Positions 26,438 to 37,281 are shown, counted from the first letter of the stretch. The stretch: DNA of 64,000 nt from Pseudarthrobacter oxydans (GCF_030812335.1 NZ_JAUSSN010000001.1:248001-312000), one strand, 5' to 3'. Program-made: numbers and translations. The notes: a model not told the origin generated them from the sequence alone.

Positions 26438-26773
26438 CTACTTGGCGCAGGCGTCCTGCAGGGCCTTGACGGAATCGGACGGAACCTGGTCGCCGGATTC
26501 GGCGATCTCCCGCAGCGGCGTGGTGATCTCCGCGGGCACACCCGCGGTCTCGGCACCGGCGACCAGGCCGCCGAGCAGTTCCTTGTCCTGGACGCTGACC
26601 AGGCCGTCCTCGACGAGCGTGCAGGCCTGCTTCTTCACTTCACTCCCGGCCGCCGTGGCAACCTGGGAGGCGCCGTCGCTGACGGCCTTGTTTGCGGCGT
26701 CCTGCACCTGGCCGCAGCCCGTCAGGGCGATCATGAGGGTGGCGGCGGACAAGGCGGCAAGGCGAAGTTTCAT
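26438..26773 (-). CDS. Small lipoprotein, function unknown
   Basis: The 111-residue precursor starts MKLRLAALSAATLMIALTGCGQ, with a lipobox LTGC giving a diacylated Cys at about residue 20. The mature part is a short acidic, Ala/Val-rich helical domain with two further Cys (KKQACTLVEDGL and ALQDACAK) that could form a disulfide. Exported and membrane-anchored, it has no recognised family. It converges on the LysR-domain gene with 22 bp between stops. Confidence 0.8.
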   Translation of the reverse strand: MKLRLAALSAATLMIALTGCGQVQDAANKAVSDGASQVATAAGSEVKKQACTLVEDGLVSVQDKELLGGLVAGAETAGVPAEITTPLREIAESGDQVPSDSVKALQDACAK

Positions 26774-27081
26774 GCCTCCACCCTAACAAGCGCTCCTGAG
26801 CGGAAGCTGGCCGCGGGCCGTCACTGGAGGAACCGGAACGCCGTCCAGGGCCTTGCCGTCAACACGCACTGATCGTCGTGGACGGCCCCGAAAGCGGCGC
26901 TGCGCCGTGCTGAGGCAGCCCGGAAAAAGGCCGGAGCGCCGCACGCGATACACACCAGGCGTCGGCGGCGGGCCCCGGGCGGGTGGTGGAAGTCGTGTCC
27001 CACACACCCGTCCCGGCGTTCCGCACCTTGACGCCCCGCACTTCGTGGGGAGCCGGAGGCCGGGCCGTCACATTCTCGAAC
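26774..27081. other. Intergenic stretch with a possible gene remnant
   Basis: No convincing gene. On the minus strand at 26821-27003 a 60-codon frame reads CIACGAPAFFRAASARRSAAFGAVHDDQC in two overlapping pieces (C-x2-C, then FGA-x-H-x3-C). That resembles a zinc-binding motif of CoiA-like or HNH-associated proteins, but the rest of such a protein is missing. A ccccgcacttcgtgggg hairpin at 27033-27049 may terminate the following minus-strand operon. Confidence 0.3.
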
Positions 27082-27942
27082 TTAGCGCTTGACGGCGTCC
27101 AGCTTCAGCATCTTGGCGATGACACCGTCGAGCTCGGAGTCGTTGAAGATTTTCTTCCAGTCGTCCTTGATGATGGTGTCCTTGCCGTACTGGATGGCGA
27201 TTTCGCAGGCCTCCGAGAACGGGTTGGAGCCGCGGAGGGCGTTGGTCAGGGCGATCTGCACGTGGCCGAACAGCATGGCCTTGGCGGCTTCCTCAGGGAC
27301 ACCGGCGGTGTGCACGGTCTCGTGCAGCGCCTCGTTGAGCAGGGTGCCGATCATGCAGGCCACGGTTTCCACCAGCGTGGGTTCCAGGATGGCGAGCTGC
27401 TTCACGGTGACCCAGTGCACGTCGATGACGGGGGCGTAGATCGTGCGGATGACGGCCTCGGCGGCTGCCTTGGTCTCTTCCGGGGCGTTCTCGTCGATCG
27501 CGGCGACCACATTCTGCGGTGCGCCTTCGCCGCCGAAGGTGTCGGCCCATTCCTCCTTGGTGGTGCGCTCCAGGAACACGGACGGGTGGCACGGGTGGGC
27601 CACGGCCTGGACCACGTCGTCGCGCTTGGCCAGCAGGCCGGCGTAGGCGGCGGCCGGGTCCAGGGTGAGCAGGATTGCGCCGGCCTTCATCTGGGGGACA
27701 ACACCTTCGGACACAACGCCGAGGACGGTGTCCGGGACGGCGAGGATGACCACGTCGGCGCCCTTGACGGCGTCCTCAGTGGCGGTTATTTCGCGGCCTT
27801 CGGCCTGGATGCGTTCCTGGCCGGCGGGGGAGTTCTCGCTGTAGAAGACGGTGTGGGCGCTCTTCTGGAGGTTCCGGGAAACGCGCATTCCCATTTTGCC
27901 ACCGGCTCCGATGACGGCGACGGTCAATTGTTCTGCTGACAT
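27082..27942 (-). CDS. ApnO-like NAD(P)-dependent dehydrogenase (phosphogluconate dehydrogenase C-terminal family)
   Basis: The 286-residue protein has a Rossmann N terminus (VAVIGAGGKMGMRVSRNL; GADVVILAVPD) and a helical C-terminal domain of the PGDH_C type (VAHPCHPSVF, APVIDVHWVTVKQLAILEPTLVETVA, GTLLNEALHETV). The pattern resembles D-apionate oxidoisomerase (ApnO) and relatives more than 6-phosphogluconate dehydrogenase. It is last in an operon with tetrulose-phosphate-type isomerases, 1 bp after the preceding stop. It probably oxidises a branched or four-carbon acid sugar; the substrate is open. Confidence 0.8.
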   Translation of the reverse strand: MSAEQLTVAVIGAGGKMGMRVSRNLQKSAHTVFYSENSPAGQERIQAEGREITATEDAVKGADVVILAVPDTVLGVVSEGVVPQMKAGAILLTLDPAAAYAGLLAKRDDVVQAVAHPCHPSVFLERTTKEEWADTFGGEGAPQNVVAAIDENAPEETKAAAEAVIRTIYAPVIDVHWVTVKQLAILEPTLVETVACMIGTLLNEALHETVHTAGVPEEAAKAMLFGHVQIALTNALRGSNPFSEACEIAIQYGKDTIIKDDWKKIFNDSELDGVIAKMLKLDAVKR

Positions 27943-27943
27943 T

Positions 27944-28759
27944 TCACTTGCTCCTTAGGAATTCGATGCTTTGCTGGGTCCACTGGTTTTCGAGGCGGAT
28001 GGTTTCCGCCTCGGAGTCCTGCCACGGCAGCCAGTGTTCGACGATCTGGTTGATGTTTCTTTCTTTGGGCTGAAACTTCCCGGCCATGTAGTCATAGTCG
28101 AGAAGCCCTTCGCCGAGGGGAGCGCCGGAGTACGTGAACCCGACCCACCCCTCCTTGCGGCTGAACGCAAAGTCTTTGATGTGCATGTTGAGGACGTACG
28201 GGGCGACGGCGTCAATCACCTCACGGGGCATCTCCAGTGCCGCGACCGTGTTGGCCGGGTCGCTGCAGATGCCCAGGTACGGGCTGTCCACGCGGCTGAT
28301 GACCTCCAGGATGCGGGAGGTGGGGACCTGTTCGTAGGTTTCCACCGCGATCTTCACCCCGGCGGCCTCGAATTCCGGCAGGACCCCGGTGAAAATCGCT
28401 ACCGCTTCGTCCACCGTCGGGGCGTGGCCCGGGACGTTGAACATGGTCCGCAGCAGGGGAGATCCGAGGATCCCGGCGATGCGCAGGAACTTGCGCAGAT
28501 GCTCCGGCCGGATGCCCTTGGTGCCGAGCTCCAGGGAGATGCCCAACCGGTCAGCTGTGGCGCGGACGGCTTTCAGTTCGGAGTCCGTCATGGCTTCCAG
28601 CGGGGCGTAATCGCAGATCTGGAAGAGGTCCACGCCCAGGGCTGCGGTCCGCTCCAGTGCCTGGTGGATACTGAGCGGACTGGAGACCTGGTCCGAGAGC
28701 TGCCAGAAAAAGGCGTAGCTGCTCAGGCCTATGCGTGAGCCCGGTCCGATGCCGCTCAT
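27944..28759 (-). CDS. Sugar phosphate isomerase/epimerase (xylose isomerase-like TIM barrel, EryC-like)
   Basis: The 271-residue AP-endonuclease-2-type TIM barrel has GLSSYAFFWQLSD at the first strand, LGTKGI, KIAVETYEQVPT (Glu metal ligand), GICSDPANTV (Asp) and HIKDFAFS (His/Asp). These match the metal-site spacing of xylose isomerase-like epimerases, including Brucella EryC, a tetrulose-4-phosphate racemase. The ATG at 28759 overlaps the upstream isomerase stop (ATGA); a longer frame to 29020 is antisense noise. Role inferred: racemisation or epimerisation in the operon's ketose pathway. Confidence 0.82.
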   Translation of the reverse strand: MSGIGPGSRIGLSSYAFFWQLSDQVSSPLSIHQALERTAALGVDLFQICDYAPLEAMTDSELKAVRATADRLGISLELGTKGIRPEHLRKFLRIAGILGSPLLRTMFNVPGHAPTVDEAVAIFTGVLPEFEAAGVKIAVETYEQVPTSRILEVISRVDSPYLGICSDPANTVAALEMPREVIDAVAPYVLNMHIKDFAFSRKEGWVGFTYSGAPLGEGLLDYDYMAGKFQPKERNINQIVEHWLPWQDSEAETIRLENQWTQQSIEFLRSK

Positions 28760-29586
28760 GCGGCCACCTTCTGCGCGGCCAGCCGTGCGGCGGCCTCGTC
28801 CAGGATGGTCTTGAGCGCCTTCGGATCGTGGGCGAAGCGGCCCAGGAACAACCCGGCGACGGCGGGGCCCAGTTGGGTGATCAGGCCGGGGCCGGCGCTG
28901 CCGCCGTAGATCACCCGACTGTCGGCCTGGCCGGGCATGGAGCGCAGGTGTGCGTCCAGTCCGGTGATGACGGCGCTGATGTACTCCGGCGTTGCGGGCT
29001 CCGGGGCGCCGATGGCCCACTGCGGCTCGTACGCCACGATGGTGCGGCCGACCGGCCCCAGCGACTGCGCGCGGTTAAGGGCGGCGTCGATCTCCGCGGA
29101 GCAGCGGGTGACGGCTTCCTCCACGGAACCCTGCTGCCGTTCGCCGACGCACAGGACCGGGGTGAGGCCGTTGCGGTAGGCGGCGGCGGTCTTGAGCCCG
29201 ATGATCCTGTCGTCCTCGCCGAAGATCCGGCGGCGTTCGGCGTGGCCCACTTCGGCGTACCGGCCGCCGAGTTCGGCCACGATCCTGCCGCCGACTTCAC
29301 CGGTGAACGCGCCTTCGTCCTCCCAGAAGATATCCTGCGCGCCGGCTGCTGCCCCTGCGGTCCCGAGGATGCGGGCCGCTTCGGGCAGCCCCGGGAGGGT
29401 GGGCAGCACGAAGAGCTCGATGTCGCCGTTCTGGACCGTCGGGTGCGCTGACGCGATGGCGGCCACGTCGCGGCAGTAGTCGAGCGTGCGTGCGTAGCCG
29501 AAGTACATCTTCAGGCTGACGCCGATGATGGCCTTGGGTGAGGCTGTCCCGCCGGCGGCGGGGTTAGCAGGAAGTGACACCTTCAT
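28756..29586 (-). CDS. Triose-phosphate isomerase paralogue (EryH/LerI-like tetrulose-phosphate isomerase)
   Basis: The 276-residue TIM barrel keeps the catalytic set of triose-phosphate isomerases: Lys in [10 protein letters not shown], His in [10 protein letters not shown], Glu in [10 protein letters not shown], and the phosphate loop [10 protein letters not shown]. Differences (SLKMYFG rather than the usual [13 protein letters not shown] rather than LGHSERR) fit the distant TpiA2 class that isomerises L-erythrulose 1-phosphate or tetrulose 4-phosphate. The housekeeping tpiA should lie elsewhere. It overlaps the upstream rpiB-like gene by 23 bp and the downstream gene by 4 bp. Confidence 0.87.
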   Translation of the reverse strand: MKVSLPANPAAGGTASPKAIIGVSLKMYFGYARTLDYCRDVAAIASAHPTVQNGDIELFVLPTLPGLPEAARILGTAGAAAGAQDIFWEDEGAFTGEVGGRIVAELGGRYAEVGHAERRRIFGEDDRIIGLKTAAAYRNGLTPVLCVGERQQGSVEEAVTRCSAEIDAALNRAQSLGPVGRTIVAYEPQWAIGAPEPATPEYISAVITGLDAHLRSMPGQADSRVIYGGSAGPGLITQLGPAVAGLFLGRFAHDPKALKTILDEAAARLAAQKVAA

Positions 29587-30034
29587 AGTCCTTAATCAGG
29601 GTGACTTTTTCGGCCGAGGCGGAGGTCTCGTCGAAGGTGTAGGTGAGCCATTCGCGGGCGAGCCGGCGGGCCAGTTCCAGTCCTACGACGCGCTGGCCGA
29701 AGGTGAGGACCTGGGCGTTGTTGCTCAGGATGGAGCGTTCCACGGAGAAGCTGTCGTGCGCGGTGACGGCGCGGATGCCGGGGACCTTGTTCGCGGCGAT
29801 GGCGACGCCGAGCCCGGTGCCGCAGACCAGCAGTGCGCGGTCGGCCTTGCCGGTGGCGATGAGTTCGGCGGCGGCGATGGCCACGGACGGGTAGGGGGTG
29901 TGGCTGGTGGCATCGACCCCGACGTCGGTCACGGATTCGACCAGGTCGGAGGCCTCCAGGTCAGCTTTCAGGGCTTCCTTGTATTCGAAACCGGCGTCGT
30001 CGGCTCCAACGATCAGGCGCAGTTTGGCGCTCAT
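29564..30034 (-). CDS. RpiB-family isomerase, EryI/DerI type (D-erythrulose/erythrose 4-phosphate)
   Basis: The 156-residue RpiB-fold enzyme keeps the catalytic Cys in [21 protein letters not shown]. The first-strand motif is DDAGFEYK instead of DHAGF, and the phosphate region reads [26 protein letters not shown] replaces the HNDAN of ribose-5-phosphate isomerases, and as I recall it is characteristic of EryI/DerI tetrose-phosphate isomerases. A second RpiB at 42054-42524 has the ribose-like form, so the two paralogues are distinguishable. It overlaps its neighbours by 4 and 23 bp. Confidence 0.85.
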   Translation of the reverse strand: MSAKLRLIVGADDAGFEYKEALKADLEASDLVESVTDVGVDATSHTPYPSVAIAAAELIATGKADRALLVCGTGLGVAIAANKVPGIRAVTAHDSFSVERSILSNNAQVLTFGQRVVGLELARRLAREWLTYTFDETSASAEKVTLIKDYEGVTSC

Positions 30035-31791
30035 GTTTTCTCCTTAATGGTGGTCCGCTCGATGAGCGTGTTGTGGATGGCTCGGACGATCAGTGCCATG
30101 GATACCGCTCCGGCGTCCGGGGTGCCGAGGCTCTTCTCGGCGTGCGGGCGGGCGCGGCCCATGAGGGGCAGCAGCTGTGCGGTGTCTTCGGCGGCCTGTT
30201 GCGCGACCGTGGCGGCGGCGCCCCAGGCCTCGGTGAGGGACTGCCCGGCATTCACACCGGATGTGAGGGCGTCGCGGAACGGGACGAGGACATCCACCAG
30301 GGTCTTATCCCCGGGCTTGGCCTTGCCGAACTCCATGATCGCGGCCGCCGCGCCGGCGACTCCGGCGGCGACGGCTTCGGCGTCGGGGGCTTTGGTGTCC
30401 CCGACCGTGTCTCCGACGGCCCGCAGGGCCATGCCCCAGAGGGCGCCGGACGTGCCGCCGGCCTTGTCGGCCCAGGCATCAGCGGCGAAGTGCAGGGTGG
30501 TGGCGGCACCTGCGCCGCCGGCGACGGCGTCACGGGCTGCGTCGACGGCGGCGCGGACGCCGCGTTCCATGCCGATGCCGTGGTCACCGTCGCCGGCGAT
30601 GGCGTCGATCCGGCCGAGTTCGTCGGCGTTGGCCTCCACCACGGCCTTCGCGGCGCCGAGCGCGGCGAGGATGCGGACGGCACCGGCGCGGGATTCTTCG
30701 GATGCGGCCGGGATCGATGCTTGGGCCTCGGCGAGGTCGGTGACTTCGGTGGTTTCGAGGGCCGCCGCGGTGACGGCGCCGCGGCGGAAGGCCGGGGCGT
30801 CGGCCGGTGCGTTCCAGAGGGTCTCAAGTTCGTCGTCGAGCCAGAAGAGGGTGAGGGAGGTGCCGGCCATGTCGAAGCTGGTCACGAGTTCGCCCACCTG
30901 CGGGTCCACCGCGTCCAGGCCGGCGGCGGCGAGGAGCTGGGCGACGCGGCGGTAGACGACAAAGAGTTCCTCGTACTTGACGCTGCCCAGACCGTTGAGG
31001 ATCGGGACCACGCGCGGTCGGGCAGCAGCGCCGGCCGAGGCCTCGAGTCCCTCGGGGATTTCGGTGAGGAGTTTGGCCACCAGCAGCTCGGCGAGCTCGT
31101 CCGCCGTCGGGATCTCCGTTTCGCCGATGCCGGGTTCGCCGTGGATGCCCATGCCCACGGCCATCCGGCCCACGGGGACGGAGAACAGCGGGTGGTCAGC
31201 GCCCGGCAGGGTGCAGCCGGTAAAGGCGACCCCGAAGGAACGGGTGCGGTCGTTGGCGCGCTCGGCGATGTCCACGGTGGCGTCCATGGAATAGCCCGCT
31301 TCCGCGGCGGCAGCGGCGACCTTGAAGACGGTCAGGTCCCCGGCAATGCCGCGGCGCTTGCTGCGTTCGGCCGGCGGGGCGGAGGATACGTCGTCGGTGA
31401 CGGCGATGCTCCGGCAGTCGATGCCTTCCTTGTGGAGACGGTCCTGGGCCTGATTGAAGTGCAGGACGTCGCCGGCGTAATTGCCGTAGCCCAGGAGCAC
31501 GCCGGCGCCGTTGTTGGCGGCTTTCGCCACGTTGTAGACCTGCTGGGCGGAGGGGGACGCGAACAGGTTGCCCATCGCGGCGCCGTGCGCCAGGCCCTGC
31601 CCCACCAGGCCGGCGAACGCCGGGTAGTGACCGGATCCGCCGCCGATCACCAGCGCCACCGTGTCCGGAGTGCTCCTGGTGCTGCGGACCACGCCGCCGG
31701 AAACGCGCTTCACCCAGCGGCCGTGGGAGGCAACAAAGCCTTCGATCATCTCGTCAGCGAAAGCTGAAGGTTCATTGAACAGGCGGGTCAT
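30031..31791 (-). CDS. Dihydroxyacetone/erythrulose kinase, fused DhaK-DhaL
   Basis: The 586-residue ATP-dependent kinase has a DhaK domain (about 1-330) with [17 protein letters not shown] and the substrate-binding His in [12 protein letters not shown]. Its DhaL domain (about 375-575) has the ATP/Mg motif [15 protein letters not shown] and [12 protein letters not shown]. The fusion class includes L-erythrulose kinase LerK and D-erythrulose kinase DerK of M. smegmatis as well as glycerone kinases. Co-operonic EryH- and EryI-like isomerases favour a four-carbon ketose substrate. Its 3' end overlaps the rpiB-like gene by 4 bp (ATGA). Confidence 0.88.
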   Translation of the reverse strand: MTRLFNEPSAFADEMIEGFVASHGRWVKRVSGGVVRSTRSTPDTVALVIGGGSGHYPAFAGLVGQGLAHGAAMGNLFASPSAQQVYNVAKAANNGAGVLLGYGNYAGDVLHFNQAQDRLHKEGIDCRSIAVTDDVSSAPPAERSKRRGIAGDLTVFKVAAAAAEAGYSMDATVDIAERANDRTRSFGVAFTGCTLPGADHPLFSVPVGRMAVGMGIHGEPGIGETEIPTADELAELLVAKLLTEIPEGLEASAGAAARPRVVPILNGLGSVKYEELFVVYRRVAQLLAAAGLDAVDPQVGELVTSFDMAGTSLTLFWLDDELETLWNAPADAPAFRRGAVTAAALETTEVTDLAEAQASIPAASEESRAGAVRILAALGAAKAVVEANADELGRIDAIAGDGDHGIGMERGVRAAVDAARDAVAGGAGAATTLHFAADAWADKAGGTSGALWGMALRAVGDTVGDTKAPDAEAVAAGVAGAAAAIMEFGKAKPGDKTLVDVLVPFRDALTSGVNAGQSLTEAWGAAATVAQQAAEDTAQLLPLMGRARPHAEKSLGTPDAGAVSMALIVRAIHNTLIERTTIKEKT

Positions 31792-31881
31792 GGGAAGCTC
31801 CTGGGCCTAACTAAGGGAAAGGTCGTGACGCGAATGTTGGTGCGGGAGCGTCCCCGGGTAAGGGGGACGCCCCCGGGTCTG

Positions 31882-33246
31882 TTACGGTTCGGCGTGGTGT
31901 CCGGCACCCTTGGGATCAAGGGCCTCAGCGGGTACGCCTTCGCTCACTTTGCCGGTGCGGCTCAGGACCACCATGAGGACGGCCGAGAGGAGCATAAAGC
32001 CGCCGACGACGAACATCGGTACGGTGTAGGAGCCGGTCCAGTCCTTGAGCCAGCCGGTAACGAAGCCGGCGCTGAAGCCGGCCAGGTTGCCCACGGTGTT
32101 GATCAGGGCGATGCCTGCTGCTGCGGCGGCTCCGGTCAGGAACTGGGTGGGAACGGTCCAGAAGTTCGGCAGCGCCGCGAAGATGGACATGGCCGTGATG
32201 GTGATGACGGCGATAGTCGCGGCCGGCGAACCGGCGAACAGGGCCAGTGGGATGCTCAGGCCGCCGATCAGGGCGGGCAGGGCAATGTGCCAGGTCTTGA
32301 CGCCGCGCTTCGTGGCGTCCTTGGACCAGAAGTACAGGGCAAAGGCCGCGGGCACGTAGGGGATGGCCGTGATCAGGCCCTTCTGGAAGACGTCGAACTT
32401 GGTCCCGTAAAGGCCTTCGAAGCCGGCGATGATGGTGGGCAGGAAGAACGCCAGCGCGTACAGGCCGTAGATGAAGCCGAAGTAGATGACGGACAGTACC
32501 CAGACCCTGCCGTTGGAGAAGACCGTGCGGACGCTGACGTGCTTGTTGCTCGCCGAGGTTTCCTTCTTTTCGGTCTCGAGGGCGTTGGTCAGCCACGTCT
32601 TCTCGTCCTGGTTCAGCCACTTTGCCTTGGCCGGGGAGTCGACGAGGTAGAACCAGGCGATGATGCCGACGATGATGGCCGGAATGGAGACGCCGAGGTA
32701 CATGACGCGCCAGCCCTCGAGGCCGAAGAGGCCCTCCTGCTGGATGAGGAAGCCGGCAAGCGGTGCGCCGATGACGGTGGTCAGCGGCTGGGCCAAGTAG
32801 AACAGGGCGAGAATCTTGCTGCGGTGCCGGGCCGGGACCCAGAGGCTCAGGAAGAGGATGGCGCCGGGGAAGAACCCGGCTTCGGCCACACCCAGGATGA
32901 AGCGCAGGACGTAGAGCTGCTCCACGCTGCTGACCCAGGTGAACAGCAGGGACACGATGCCCCAGCTGACCATGATGCGGGCCAGCCAGCGGCGGGCGCC
33001 GAACTTGTGCAGGGCCAGGTTGCTGGGAACCTCGAGCAGGATGTAGCCGATGAAGAAGACGCCCGACGCGAAGCCGAACTGGGCCGCCGAGAGGCCGAGA
33101 TCCTGATTCATGCCGTTCGGGCCGGCGAACGAGATGGCCGTTCGGTCCAGGAAGTTGATGAAGAACATGAGGGCGACAAACGGCACCAGCCGGTACGCCA
33201 CCTTCTTAATTGCAGATCTTTCGACCACCGATTGTGTGGTGTCCAC
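31882..33246 (-). CDS. MFS permease, anion:cation symporter (ACS) family
   Basis: The 454-residue transporter has 12 predicted helices. ACS hallmarks are FINFLDRTAISFAGP in helix 1, the FFIGYILLEVPSNLALHKFGARRWLARIMVSWG block and LRFILGVAEAGFFPGAILFLSLW. ACS members carry organic acids such as tartrate, galactarate or phthalate as well as some sugars, so an acid sugar is plausible cargo, which fits the ApnO-like enzyme in the operon. It is first in the operon, 90 bp before the kinase gene, and divergent from the FadR-type regulator with two repeated operator-like sites between them. Confidence 0.9.
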   Translation of the reverse strand: MDTTQSVVERSAIKKVAYRLVPFVALMFFINFLDRTAISFAGPNGMNQDLGLSAAQFGFASGVFFIGYILLEVPSNLALHKFGARRWLARIMVSWGIVSLLFTWVSSVEQLYVLRFILGVAEAGFFPGAILFLSLWVPARHRSKILALFYLAQPLTTVIGAPLAGFLIQQEGLFGLEGWRVMYLGVSIPAIIVGIIAWFYLVDSPAKAKWLNQDEKTWLTNALETEKKETSASNKHVSVRTVFSNGRVWVLSVIYFGFIYGLYALAFFLPTIIAGFEGLYGTKFDVFQKGLITAIPYVPAAFALYFWSKDATKRGVKTWHIALPALIGGLSIPLALFAGSPAATIAVITITAMSIFAALPNFWTVPTQFLTGAAAAAGIALINTVGNLAGFSAGFVTGWLKDWTGSYTVPMFVVGGFMLLSAVLMVVLSRTGKVSEGVPAEALDPKGAGHHAEP

Positions 33247-33376
33247 ATTGACTCCTAGAGATTGGTTGCTGCGGCTCCCTGCGCTGGGGCCTTCCGGTTT
33301 CGCCCGGTTGCTGGTGCCCGTGCGGGCTGCGATAGCTAAAGCGTGTGATTAAAACCATAGGCCTCCACCCGCAAAT

Positions 33377-33442
33377 TGGTCAACCGGTTGACGAGTTATT
33401 TCTTTTCCGGTTGGGCCTCGGGTTCAACTGGTCATCCGGTTG
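33377..33442. promoter_or_regulatory. Two operator-like sites in the divergent control region
   Basis: TGGTCAACCGGTTG (33377-33390) and TGGTCATCCGGTTG (33429-33442) differ at one base and are 52 bp (about five helical turns) apart. The first is part of a perfect 14-bp palindrome GTCAACCGGTTGAC (33379-33392). The second ends 13 bp before the regulator's GTG. They lie between the MFS operon and the FadR-type gene and are its likely binding sites. Confidence 0.65.
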
Positions 33443-33455
33443 TTACCCTTGGACT

Positions 33456-34214
33456 GTGTCTGCCACCTCCGCCGCTTCGGCCGCCAAGATCAGCGCCGCC
33501 CTCGGCTCCATGGAGCAGGGGTCGGTTGTCTCAGAGGTGGCCGAGCGACTTCTGGGCTACTTCACGAGCGGGGAGATTGCCGCCGGAACACGGCTGCCCG
33601 GCGAACGCCAACTCGCCGCCTCGTTGGGGGTGGGACGCTCAGCCGTCCGCGAAGCGCTGGCGGCCCTGGAGATCCTCGGCATCGTGGTGGTCCGGCCGGG
33701 CTCCGGCACCTATCTCCGGGACGGCATCTCGGAACTGCTGCCGCGCACCCTGAGCTGGGGCCTCATGCTTGGGGAACCGCGAACTCGTGAGCTCGTGGAG
33801 CTCCGCGGAGGCCTCGAAGTCCAGGCCGGCCAGCTCGCCGCGGCCCGCATCACGGACGAAGCACTGGCGCGTCTGCGCGGCTACCTGGCTGCAATGGAAG
33901 CCAACCTGGATGACCTTGCGGCCTTTGTGGAAGCCGATGCTGCCTTCCACCGCGAAATCGCCGAAAGTTCGGGGAACCAGATCCTGGCCGAACTCCTGCA
34001 GAGCATCCGCTCACTGCTGCGGATCTGGGTGGACCGCGCCCTGACCGACGAAGGGCATGCAGCGGCCGCCCTCACGGAACACCGGGAGATTTTCACGGCG
34101 CTGGAGCGCCGCGACGAGGCGGGCGTGACGGCCGCCATGCATTCGCACATGGGCACCGCGGCCCGCCGGCTCCTGGCCGGTTACGACGCGGAACGGAACG
34201 ACCCGCAGGGCTGA
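33456..34214 (+). CDS. GntR-family regulator, FadR/FCD subgroup
   Basis: The 252-residue protein has a winged helix at about 20-85 (ERLLGYFTSGEIAAGTRLPGERQLAASLGVGRSAVREALAALEILGIVVV in pieces) and an FCD effector domain with the metal-site His residues in DAAFHREIAESSGN, LTEHREIF and AMHSHMGTA. The GTG at 33456 is chosen; a frame back to 33345 would cross the operator sites. No ribosome-binding site is visible, so it may be leaderless. It probably represses the divergent ketose operon until a pathway acid or phosphate binds. Confidence 0.88.
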   Translation: MSATSAASAAKISAALGSMEQGSVVSEVAERLLGYFTSGEIAAGTRLPGERQLAASLGVGRSAVREALAALEILGIVVVRPGSGTYLRDGISELLPRTLSWGLMLGEPRTRELVELRGGLEVQAGQLAAARITDEALARLRGYLAAMEANLDDLAAFVEADAAFHREIAESSGNQILAELLQSIRSLLRIWVDRALTDEGHAAAALTEHREIFTALERRDEAGVTAAMHSHMGTAARRLLAGYDAERNDPQG

Positions 34215-34264
34215 ACCCCGCGACGCCGCCGTCGACGCCGTCGGCGTCCGCTGCGCCGCAGTTT

Positions 34265-34290
34265 GTGACAAAAGGAAACCTGCAGGAAAC
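34265..34290 (+). promoter_or_regulatory. GlnR-like site upstream of urease genes
   Basis: GTGAC-n5-GAAAC-n6-GAAAC lies 72 bp before ureA, inside a direct repeat of aggaaacct. It is close to the actinobacterial GlnR pattern (gTnAC-n6-GaAAC), though the first spacing is 5 rather than 6. Nitrogen control of urease would make sense. Confidence 0.35.
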
Positions 34291-34361
34291 CTTCTCCGTC
34301 TACGCTGGCAACACCGCGGCGCCGCCAGGCCCGTGACCGCCGGTGTTGAAGGGATTCCGTC

Positions 34362-34664
34362 ATGCATCTTCTGCCCCGTGAGCAGGAAAAGCTCATGATC
34401 GTGGTCGCGGCCGACCTCGCCCGCCGGCGCCAGTCGCGGGGGCTGAAGCTGAACTTCCCGGAGGCGGTGGCCATCATCAGCTACGAGCTGATCGAGGGCG
34501 CCCGGGACGGCAGGACCGTGGCGGAGCTGATGAGCTACGGCACCACCGTGCTCCGCCGCGACGACGTCATGGAGGGCGTGCCGGAGATGATCCACGACGT
34601 CCAGATCGAAGCCACGTTCCCGGACGGCACCAAGCTCGTCACCGTCCACGACCCGATCCGATAG
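34362..34664 (+). CDS. ureA: Urease gamma subunit
   Basis: The 100-residue subunit is full length. Family motifs are present: [35 protein letters not shown] split by family indels, [21 protein letters not shown] and [20 protein letters not shown]. With UreB and UreC it forms the (ABC)3 cytoplasmic enzyme that hydrolyses urea to ammonia and carbamate. GAAGGG precedes the ATG. It is the first gene of a seven-gene urease operon plus nickel permease, with 10 bp before ureB. Confidence 0.98.
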   Translation: MHLLPREQEKLMIVVAADLARRRQSRGLKLNFPEAVAIISYELIEGARDGRTVAELMSYGTTVLRRDDVMEGVPEMIHDVQIEATFPDGTKLVTVHDPIR

Positions 34665-34674
34665 GGGCACCGAG

Positions 34675-34988
34675 ATGATTCCCGGAGAATACGTCCTGGG
34701 CCCCGAGCCCGTGCTGGTCAACGCCGGCCGGGAGGCGGTCGACGTCGTGGTGATCAACACCGGGGACCGTCCCGTGCAGGTGGGCTCGCACTTCCACTTT
34801 GCCGAAGCCAACGCCGCCCTGACGTTCAACCGGCGGGCCGCCTACGGCCGGCGCCTGGACATCCCGGCGGGCACGGCGGCCCGCTTCGAGCCGGGGGACA
34901 GCAAGACCGTCCGGCTGATCGAGCTCGCCGGCCGGCGCGAGGTCTTCGGCCTCAGCAATGCGGTCAATGGAAGTCTGGAGGGACGCAA

Positions 34989-34992
<4 letters not shown>
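34675..34992 (+). CDS. ureB: Urease beta subunit
   Basis: The 105-residue subunit has [13 protein letters not shown] and the conserved [18 protein letters not shown] and [16 protein letters not shown] blocks. It makes the structural collar of the urease trimer. The stop overlaps the ureC start by 4 bp (GTGA), indicating coupled translation. Confidence 0.98.
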
Positions 34993-36779
<1,787 letters not shown>

Positions 36780-36798
36780 GCGTCCAGAGGAGACAGGA

Positions 36799-37281
36799 AT
36801 GATCATCGACAAGGTCCTCGGCAACACGCACGATGTTCCCCCGGGTCCGGACCCGTATGCCGGGCTTCACCGCGAAAAGGTCGTGCTCCCCAGCGCCCAG
36901 CTGGTCAAACGCGTCCAGCGCGTCACCACCGACCATGGCAAGGAACTGGGCATCCGCCTCCCCTCCGGTTCCGGGGACCTGCGCGACGGCGACGTCCTGC
37001 ACGTCGCGGAGGCCAACATGATCGTGGTGTCGGTGCTGCCCACCGATGTCCTCGTCATCGCGCCGCGCTCCATCCACGAGATGGGGGTAGTGGCGCATTC
37101 GCTTGGCAACCGCCACCTGCAGGCCCAGTTCTTCGAGGCCTCCTCCGAGTACGGTGCCGCCGTGATGGTCTGCCAGTACGACCACACGGTGGAGGACTAC
37201 CTCAAACACGTCGGAGCGCCCTATGACCGCCAGGAGCGCGTGATGTCCGTCCCCTTCCGCCATGCCGAGCACTCCCACTAG
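36799..37281 (+). CDS. ureE: Urease accessory protein UreE (nickel chaperone)
   Basis: The 160-residue protein delivers Ni2+ to the UreDFG-apo-urease complex. The N-terminal domain binds peptide (VLPSAQLVKRVQRVTTDHGKELGIRLP), and the metal-binding domain has ANMIVVSVLPTDVL, AHSLGNRHLQAQF and the key His in CQYDHTVEDYL. The C-terminal tail RHAEHSH is short, with three His, unlike the long His-rich tail of Klebsiella. The ATG at 36799 follows AGAGGAGACAGGA. It overlaps ureF by 20 bp. Confidence 0.95.
   Translation: MIIDKVLGNTHDVPPGPDPYAGLHREKVVLPSAQLVKRVQRVTTDHGKELGIRLPSGSGDLRDGDVLHVAEANMIVVSVLPTDVLVIAPRSIHEMGVVAHSLGNRHLQAQFFEASSEYGAAVMVCQYDHTVEDYLKHVGAPYDRQERVMSVPFRHAEHSH

Noticed and set aside
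30031..31791. Plain glycerol/dihydroxyacetone catabolism operon
   Set aside because: Tetrose-type RpiB, distant TpiA and xylose-isomerase-like partners in the same operon are not needed for dihydroxyacetone.
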